Position numbers and translations under genes: made by a program. The notes beneath the pieces are model-generated. The model ran no database searches and was not told where the DNA came from. It worked only from the letters and a program-made list of their open reading frames with translations. 64,000 nt of DNA from Antedon mediterranea (taxonomy: Eukaryota; Echinodermata; Crinoidea; Comatulida; Antedonidae): the NCBI RefSeq assembly GCF_964355755.1, contig NC_092674.1, positions 18,920,501-18,984,500 of the forward strand, given 5' to 3'. Below, piece by piece: positions 56,526-64,000 of the stretch. Each line of letters begins with the position of its first letter. Position 1 is the stretch's first letter.

Positions 56526-58224
56526 CTAGAATAAGTAAGAATAAGTATAAAAAATCTTCCAAAACCAGCGTTTAATGTAATGTTTAATGTCTTGGATTAT
56601 TTGCCAAAATTGAAATACATTCTGAAAACCAGATATTTAAAAAATACCGGACAATTTTAATTAGCCTTAATATTGGATTTCAGGTAGTTGATTTGGCTTT
56701 TTAAAACCACATATAAGGTGTAGTCAGACTCTGTTTTGGTTACTGTCATAAATTAAATTGTGCCCCAGCACTTGAGGGAGTGTTTCCAAATGTTTTGACT
56801 TCGTTAATGAAGGTGATAATGCTAACGCGATAACTGGGGCTATTTATGCAAGCTTATTTACATGGTACTAACGTGTTTATTTCTATAATAACCTGTTTAT
56901 AGATCAACAAACTTTTACTTCCACTCTTTGTATTGTGACTTGTGTATGGAGAGGGAAAATCAATCAACAACCTGCAGAAAACCTTACATTTTCTATACAT
57001 TTTATTATGTATCTGAATAATTATTTAAAAAAAAAATTTGTTTTGTCTTTTTAAATAAAAATCGATATTTGTTCAAGTCACAAATTCAGTAAATAAAATA
57101 TTAATACACATTTAGTAGTCAACACCGCATTTCGATATTTGCACGATTCAATGAAATGAATTCTCCTACTGAATTAACAAGGTGTGCAAATTAATCAGAA
57201 AGTATAGGAATAATTATTATTTTTTAATCGTAATTGTTTTCTTTGTGCATGTTTTTTACCTACTCAACGGCGAATATAAATAGAAATTTCAAATGGTAGA
57301 AACACGATGAACCACGGTGAACCTCAATGAACTAGTATATATGCCTCGGCAATGTGGGTTTTTTGTGTGCCGGCTATGTGATACACCCATTTACATAGCT
57401 CGTCAGCAAATTGGGATTTGGCAAACGGGAATTGTCGGTAGTCGGCAGACTGGTCTAGCAAACAGGACAATTTGCATTATACATGCTTTTTCTAAAGGCT
57501 ATGTCAATGGTGTTGTTGCTATGAACCACTCTACAATCAAAGCGTAGATAATTATAATAATACATCACAGTAGGTTAAGAACAATAGGCTACGATCTACC
57601 TATGAATAAATATAGTGGTGGTCGGCTTCACGAAATTGGGGGTTGGCATCATAAAATTGGTGGTTGGAAATTCAAAGTAGTGGACGGAGGCCAACCATGG
57701 CCGACTACGATGGCAAGAAACCTGGTACTTGTAGGATCAAAAGGCCGATGGTAGGCACAACTTTATTCTTTCAATATAGCGGAGGTACAGCATTACTTTA
57801 TTTTTCATTTTTCACAAAACATTTTATTATCAATCCAAGTTATTTCACATAGAGCCAAGTCATATCAAAGCCAACCATGCCGCGTTTAAAGAAAGTAAAT
57901 ATTAACAAAGAAATAGCAAAGTCTTGTTTGTTTGTTTGTTTGTTATTCAACCTGTTAGTGGCGGTTTCATCGCTGGTGGTTGACAACTGAATAAAATGAA
58001 AATGAAAATGTTTTGCATACTGCATTAGGTTATTCCGATGATACCAGCATCCGGTCTTTCGTTAGATTTCCCCTAGCTCATTAACAGTATGCAAATGATT
58101 AATGCAGTGTACGGCTGATTAATGAAGTAAAACATTTGGGCACGCTCCCCTAGTATCATACATAAACTACATTTTAATCAGTCTTTCATAATAAAAAGTT
58201 AAAAATTACAAAAACCTCACTTAC
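56526..58224. other. VWA8 intron between exons 5 and 4
   Basis: 1.7 kb. It holds a TTTG microsatellite (57924-57943) and a GGTGGTCGGC/TTGGTGGTTGG-rich patch (57615-57690). No gene recognised. Confidence 0.55.
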
Positions 58225-58335
58225 CTGATCAATATAGAATGCATTTCCTTCTTGTATTTCTCGCCTTTGCTTCAGATCTGTCTCTGTTGTATCTCTTGTT
58301 AAACTTATATACTCAACCTCGCGTTTTGTTAATTC
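58225..58335 (-). CDS. VWA8: VWA8 window exon 4
   Basis: 111 nt, phase 0 at both ends, acceptor TCTTCAG and donor GTAAGTG. It encodes ELTKREVEYI, then RDTTETDLKQRREI and NAFYIDQ, one of the most conserved VWA8 stretches. A Penelope-like element begins about 100 bp upstream in the preceding intron. Confidence 0.94.
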
Positions 58336-58429
58336 CTGAAGAGAATTATAGCAGTTTTAAAAGCAGTAGTACTTTTGGCAGGATATAAATGTTTTCAATT
58401 TTATCCAAAATGATTATAGTCAGGATGGT

Positions 58430-60960
58430 GTAAAATTAGTGCGCCTAAAAGAGAAAATTGTGAGGAAGGCTTTGTGCCAAAGAAATCACTGGATATTCGT
58501 TCTACACTGCAAACACTTAGACATAACACCACCAAGTCTAAAATTGAAATGCCAGATTAATTACACCACACAGGGACACGACATTATCACCAAAGTGGAA
58601 CGTAGTTTGATTAGAGAAAGAATATGAATCACTACAAACAACATCGAAAAATTAGCTAAGAAAGAGAAAGAACTAGAAGAGAAAATAGTTGAAATAATCA
58701 TCGATGACACAGCTCGAGTGGACGTTCAGAATGTGAGAGAAAGCGAATTCCTGAAAGTACGAAATCGTCAACAAAACAAATTACATTGGTGGAAAGATAA
58801 AAGTCAAAAACTACTAGTTGGATTAAACTAAGAAACACTATTGGACGGCAAACAACTTAAAAACAGATGGTTGGTGAACCTATCCAGCAAAAAGATTAGT
58901 GTAGACCAGAAGCAGGTGCTTAAAAAAGGGCTTAATTTTTGCCATTAGCGAGAGCCGAATACCGATAAATGAGTTGATCATAGCAACCGAAACGGCAGCA
59001 AACCTGGGCCAGGTACCCATAGAAGAAAAGGATGTCAATTCATACGAGGTAAGATTGTTTCACTCATAAATCATACAAACCTCCATCTCCAAACTTATCA
59101 GCAAAGGAAAAAACAGGGCTAAAATTACCATTACCATGAGATTACAATTTTACCTGCTGACAAAGGCCGTGCTACTGTTGTAGTAACAGATTATAAAGCC
59201 AAGGTAAATGAGATGTTATCCGACAACCAAGTATATGAACAACTCGAATCAAATCCCACTCCTAAATATAAACATGCTTTGGTAAATATCCTAAATAGAT
59301 TGCTTAATGAAAAGAAAATTACATGGGGAAAAATGTAAATTATTCCCGACAGCCAAAAAAACACAGAGGCTATATTGCACACCTAAAATTCATAAACCAA
59401 ACTGGCCCTTGAGGCCAATCGTAGACGGTATAGACTCCATCTACTATGAGGTGTCCAAATTTCTAAGAGATATTCTAAAACCAATGGCTGGCAATTCCAC
59501 ATACTCAATAAACAACTCTAAAGAACTAGCAACCAAACTTAAAGATCTTCATGTGTCACCTAACCATACCTTTGTTTCATTTGATGTAGTGTCTTTGTTT
59601 ACAAACCCTCTATGGAAAAATCACTGGAAATAATACATGAATGCTTGAGGGCCGACCAAACGCTACAAGACCGTACAAAACTAAAAGTAGAAGACGTTAA
59701 GGAATTGTTGTCTCTGGCCGTAAAAACAATCCGGCATAGCTATGGGAAGTCCAATTAGCCCAATCGTTGCAAACCTGTTTTTAGAATGGTTGGAGACTGA
59801 GGCCATAAGCAAAGCAAATGACAACATCAGACCTACTTATTGGCGAAGGTATGTAGACGATGTTTTAGCTGTGGTTAAAAAAGAATCCATAGAAGATCTT
59901 AACCAACATCTTAACACCATAGACCCTACTAAAAGTATCAAGTTTACTACAGAAAGAATGACCGACAACACTCTCCCGTTTCTGGACTGCCTCATCACCC
60001 TAAAAACTGACAGTACAATAAAAACTTCGATTTACAGGAAACCCACACCTACAGACCAATACTTAAACTTCAAATCAAATCATCCTCTTGAGCACAAGCT
60101 GAGCGTCGTTAACACACTAGTGGACAGATGCCAAAACATCGTAACAACACAGCAGAGCAAAAGAGAAGAGATGAATCACATAAAAAGTACTTAATATCTG
60201 TGAATACCCAAATTGGGCAATTGATAGAGTGATAAACAACAAACAAGAAAAGAATAGTCAGAAAAAAGGAGAAAACAAGCAAGACATGCGTGGCAGGGTA
60301 GCTTTACCCTTTGTGAGAGGGCTATCGGAAAAGATACGTAGAATGCTCACTAGCTATAAAATTACTTTGTACCCCAAAACAAATTAAGATTACATCTAGT
60401 ACACCCTAAAGATAAGATTAAGCCGGAGGACACAAGTGGAGTAGTGTATGGTGTACCCTGTATGAATTGTAACCTAATATACATAGGAGAAACCTGTAGA
60501 AAACTGATCACATGAATTGGAGTTATGACAAGGTCAAGCAGAATGTCACAATCAAACATTACACATAAATCTGCAATTACAGACCATGTTCTAAAGGAAA
60601 ACCATACACCTAATAGGGAGGCAAAAGTGTTAAAGAAAGATGGAAACATAAACAAGAGAGGATGGCAAGAAGCAATTATAATTAGACAAACTGATAACAA
60701 CATGAACAGAAACCAAGGAGGAAAGTGGCTGCCACACATATATGATGACCTGTTAGAAGTGAGACGGCCGACCGGGGCGGACCCCTCTGGGATTCACCAG
60801 AGGTATTCACGTAAAAACTCAGAGAGGGCGCATGTCACAACAACATCACATGACTATGCCATGATCAGTGTCAGCAAATCAAGCCGACACCACTACCTTG
60901 AAAAAGTGTGATGCTAATGCACGAAACGAAACGTTGGTAACTTCAATGTTAATTTGTCCT
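58430..60960 (+). mobile_element. Penelope-like element, second copy, degraded
   Basis: Plus-strand pieces in order. The N-terminal region (58439-58627) is followed by ILPADKGRATVVVTDY (near 59150), LYCTPKIHKPNWPLRPIVDG and FVSFDVVSLFTNP (59307-59633). RT core: MGSPISPIVANLFLEWLE and RRYVDDVLAVVKKE with YVDD at 59850-59861, then LPFLDCLITLK. A GIY-YIG endonuclease follows near 60440-60510 (GVVYGVPCMNCNLIYIGETC) and continues with SAITDHVLKENHTPN. Several frameshifts and stops. The tail has CACGAAACGAAACGTTGG (60920-60937). Less complete conservation with the 32600 copy shows a different subfamily. Confidence 0.88.
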
Positions 60961-61135
60961 TCACTAGAAACAAAAAATTTGATTCTAAACATAGCAGTAG
61001 TATTTTGATTTATTATAATCTCACCCTTAGACAACACAAAGGCCAGCCAAACTAACTAACAAAACTGAATTACTGTACAGAGTACGGTATACATGGTGTT
61101 ACACAGTGTTATTAAAAATAAATTCTTTACATTTT

Positions 61136-61768
61136 TTAAAGACCCCTTCCCTGCAAGTTTTGACGTTTTTTGGAAAATAATACATATATATCACTTTAAA
61201 AACATTAAACCATGTCATTCCTTGTCTTAAATGTACGTTTTATGGTAAATTATGATAAAAAGTGAGAAACAATGCACTACCTAAGTAGCTCGCGGCGATC
61301 GACCTCTCGTGGACGGTCTTAGGCCTAGCCTAGCTAAGCTTAGTTTTGTAGGCCTAGCTGGTAAACATCGATAACGTACGAACATCGTACGCTAGCTATA
61401 TACCTAGCCTGACGTTGTATAGTTGCTGCATTAATTGTCTTTCTATTTTTGCCAGACTCCGTTGATACAAATTGGGGGAAACCCGGTATTTTCGCTGAAA
61501 AGTTAGGAGTCTTCCATTTGTTTTGGCCTCACGATCGATCGAAAAGTGGGCGAATTACAGGTGAAAACAAAAATATCAATCCGCGCGCAATGCATTTTGG
61601 GATTTATAGCGGGCCGCTATAATTATTAGAATCAATTTATTTTTCACATTTTTAACCGTTTAAAGACGAAAAAAGTTATCGCAATAGGACCATATAGTAT
61701 TATTTTTACATTAAATATAGTTTGTGATCTTAAATTAGATCTAAAAAACGTAGGGAATGGGGCTTTAA
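61136..61768. mobile_element. TTAA-flanked MITE, copy 2 (inverted to copy 1)
   Basis: 633 bp including the TTAA ends (61136-61139, 61765-61768). It aligns along its whole length with the reverse complement of 43192-43825 with few differences. Confidence 0.85.
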
Positions 61769-62203
61769 GTACTGTATTAAAGGCAAATTTGGCAACACAT
61801 GTACATAGGTCACCGCTAGCAAACTTAAAAATAAACTTTTGTCTGTCTAAAAAATTACAAAATAAAGGTTCTAAATCATTGATCTTATCAAACAACAGAC
61901 AACTTAATGAATCGACACATCATTAAAACAATGGCATTCATCTTTAATTAATGCAGGATATTATGGATATTCTTGATTAGATCATAATTACATTATCAAA
62001 CCAATTTTCAACAGCTAAGTCAAGCCAAGTTGCAGGTACAGTAATCCAATTGTAAAGTAAATAAATGAAATGAAAAATCTAGGATTTATAAAATCAAGGT
62101 AAAAAGGTAAACATTTAGAATGGCTTACATAAGTGAACATGACATGATATCAGCAGTTTATTTTACATATATTATTCATATACATAATATTCTGTACACT
62201 TAC

Positions 62204-62278
62204 TAAGTAGCTCATAGCAATTGCTCTTCTAAGGTGACCAGGAGGACCTATTAAAAATACATCTTGTCCAAGTAAATC
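62204..62278 (-). CDS. VWA8: VWA8 window exon 3 (first AAA+ nucleotide loop)
   Basis: 75 nt, phase 0 at both ends. It encodes DLLGQDVFLIGPPGHLRRA followed by IAMSYL. The loop GPPGHLRR is at the Walker A position of module 1 but lacks the GK[ST] lysine. The vertebrate protein has a similarly degenerate loop, so this looks ancestral and not a local lesion. Confidence 0.92.
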
Positions 62279-62339
62279 CTATAAAAAGATAGGTCCAGAC
62301 AAATCATAATGTTAACATACAAAAAGTGGGTGCATCACA

Positions 62340-62503
62340 GAAGCAAAACGAAAATATCAATCCGTGTGCAATGCATGCTGGTATTTAAATCAGGCCGCTT
62401 AAATTATTAAAATCGACTTATTAGTAGTATTAGTATATATTTATAATAAAATGCAGTTTGCGACCTTAAATTTGATCTAAAAAATGTAGGGATAGGGTCT
62501 TTA
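62340..62503. repeat. TTAA MITE, truncated copy 3
   Basis: Retains about 160 bp: ATATCAATCCG, GCAATGCAT, TTAAATTATTAAAATCGACT and a GTAGGGATAGGGTCTTTAA end. Same orientation as copy 2. An internal part is deleted. Confidence 0.7.
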
Positions 62504-62617
62504 ATGTTGTGAGACAGAAGGGTTAATACGGTAACTACTAATAATATTGTATGGGAATGAAACAGAATAATTCTATCTTAATATTAAAATATTTAATTTC
62601 AGAGCACAAATGAATAC

Positions 62618-62673
62618 CTTCTGCATTATCCATCTTAGATGCTGTAGAACTGATTGTGGTATATTTTTCCCAA
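62618..62673 (-). CDS. VWA8: VWA8 window exon 2
   Basis: 56 nt, entered in phase 1, ending in phase 0 with donor GTATTC. It encodes IPQSVLQHLRWIMQK, the helix before the first AAA+ nucleotide loop. A truncated TTAA MITE copy lies just downstream (62340-62503). Confidence 0.9.
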
Positions 62674-63098
62674 CTGAAAACAATTATATATAACTTTATT
62701 CAGAAAGCAAACATAATCATAAACTTAATTTCATGGCAGTAAGAAAACTGAATTGCAAAAGGAGGGCTTACAAAAGACAATCAGCATTAAAACCAAAACT
62801 ATCATATACAACTTTAATTTTTAAAAAGGAATACGGTAGTGGACCGAATTGTCCGTATTTACAGATAAACAATTAAACCAAATATATTTTATATCTCATT
62901 AAGAATTATTTTTTATAGAGAATTTAATGTGTCTTTGTGCTATTCTACATACCAAAAATTGAAAAATTATTTTTAAAAATGTAATAAGTGTTTCTGCCTA
63001 GTATCTTCACTAACCAAATAATATAAACAGGTTGCTTTTAGCTCAGAATGACAGACCGTAACATAGTGTACTGTGTCAATTATTAAATTGTTTCTTAC
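62674..63098. other. VWA8 intron between window exons 1 and 2
   Basis: 425 bp AT-rich, nothing recognised. Confidence 0.6.
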
Positions 63099-63176
63099 CA
63101 TAATTGATTGGAACTAACTGTGGACTGTTTGGATTCTTTACTGCCCTGCTCACTCCTCCAATAGTTATTCTTGAAT
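63099..63176 (-). CDS. VWA8: VWA8 window exon 1
   Basis: 78 nt, acceptor TTTCAG, donor GTAAGA. It begins inside a codon and ends in phase 1. It encodes a stretch with IGGVSRAVKNP and SPQLVP, matching the segment of VWA8 just after the mitochondrial presequence. The preceding exon with the start codon is not seen between 63177 and 64000. Confidence 0.85.
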
Positions 63177-64000
63177 CTGAAATTGATTGTTTCATGAGAA
63201 AGAAATGGTAATAGTTATCTGTAACAAAAATTTTAATGCAGCCATTATATGGTTTCTTAATTTTTTAATAAACTTATTCATTATTCATATGATTCATTTC
63301 ATTATAAATTGTACTACCTGATCAAAAAACCATAGCATTATCAAAAAATGTAAAATAAGATCTTTGGACAAACAACAGGGAATATGAGCTACTGTATACA
63401 TTCAAAGTTAAGGCCATACTAAACAAATTTGTATCCAATCAGAGCTCATTAGCACTACTGCTACGCATCAAAAAAGTCAGCACACATACAATGAAAATGA
63501 ATGGCACTTTTGTGAAAGGGTAGGATTATTTTTTCCCTGCGGAAAAAAATTTGATTCACGCAAACAAATAGATGAAAACGACCGACTTAATGAAAAGGAA
63601 AATTTGTTGTCCAAAGTCCAAAAATGCAAACAATGCAGTACAAAAATGGAATTACCATATTTAATTAGAGGCTCTTTGCGTACCAAATTTATGAAAAATC
63701 TATGGCGTGACCATGTAAAAAATATTGGTAATCCATTACAAGCGGATAACCTCTTAGTATTATTTTTTTTTAATTTGTGGATCCCTTGTGATTGTTTAGG
63801 TCATTTTTTTAAACTTTAAAATGTAAGTAAACATTTATGTGAAGATGTTCCAATAAGGTTTTCAAGTTACACAGCGCTATTTTATGAAATTCTGTGATTG
63901 ATCATAAATTCAGACACCAAAAGTCATTTTTTATTGAAACTTAATAAATTGATAATTTATGATGGGGTCACCTTTCTATTCAGTAAAAGATATTACATGC
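63177..64000. other. VWA8 upstream intron, edge of window
   Basis: No convincing exon 1. A 135-codon open plus-strand frame (63412-63819) without a recognised family is present and treated as chance. Confidence 0.5.

Larger units (their letters stand above)
2807..63176 (-). other. VWA8: VWA8 gene, partial: 20 internal exons
   Basis: Span of the host gene, read right to left. VWA8 is a mitochondrial-matrix AAA+ ATPase with several dynein/midasin-type ATPase modules and a C-terminal von Willebrand factor A domain; its exact cellular task is poorly known. Spliced, the 20 exons listed separately give 774 codons without a stop. They closely follow vertebrate VWA8 from near residue 50 to the start of the third AAA+ module. 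Visible landmarks are a lysine-less first nucleotide loop (GPPGHLRR), the second Walker A (GPKGCGKS) and the third (GNQGVGKNK). Every junction is GT-AG and the phases match across all 19 introns. The first exon with the presequence, and the C-terminal half with the VWA domain, lie outside the window. Three introns of 10.7 to 16.1 kb hold most of the mobile DNA. Confidence 0.93.

Noticed and set aside
57317-57547. 76-codon plus-strand ORF
   Set aside because: No family recognised; it starts in simple intronic sequence without splice or promoter signals.
63412-63819. 135-codon open plus-strand frame with a CKQC motif
   Set aside because: No recognised family and no early ATG. One such frame is expected by chance in this much AT-rich DNA read in six frames.

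Overview
This window is from an animal nuclear genome. It is AT-rich, and its one conserved protein gene is cut into small exons with GT-AG introns that are full of transposable elements. Penelope-like elements, several APE-type LINEs, a Ty3/gypsy element and a very frequent TAGGCCTA octamer suggest a marine invertebrate. An echinoderm or related deuterostome is my guess, not something the sequence proves.

The host gene is on the minus strand and covers almost the whole window: VWA8 (von Willebrand factor A domain-containing protein 8), a large mitochondrial AAA+ ATPase of the dynein/midasin type. I rebuilt 20 consecutive exons (63176 down to 2807, 2,324 coding nt, all GT-AG, phases consistent). 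They encode the region just after the N-terminal presequence through the first two AAA+ modules and the Walker A of the third. Exon 1 lies beyond 64000 and the rest of the gene lies beyond position 1. No other host protein gene was recognised. One tRNA-like gene (24482-24553) sits in an intron.

The introns hold, from left to right: a tandem duplication (62-431) and an AATCCCG minisatellite (1860-2340); a LINE fragment (2935-3925); a long hairpin (4777-4920); a 47-bp satellite (7413-8484); a three-level nest in which a LINE (21455-9043, minus) is split by a PIF/Harbinger-like element (9323-20285), itself split by an apparently intact Ty3/gypsy element with visibly identical 612-bp LTRs (9497-19380); a 1.08-kb DNA element (22607-23687); a Penelope tail (about 24690-24870); a pogo-like transposon (26843-29353); a foldback region (30733-31592); a Penelope copy (32600-34029); two minisatellites (35224-35415, 36722-37543); a LINE fragment (38330-39175); inverted repeats (39325-41446); two convergent LINEs (44250-48170 plus, 48240-51540 minus); a second Penelope copy (58430-60960); and three copies of a TTAA-flanked MITE.

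Two items stand out. The pogo-like element carries, antisense and divergent to its transposase, a frameshifted gene for a HIRAN-like domain protein. The young Ty3/gypsy element carries, downstream of pol, an extra 294-residue ORF ending in a C4HC3 RING/PHD-like zinc finger, preceded by a long leader with its own TATA-like sequence; its reverse transcriptase has HHDD where YxDD is usual.
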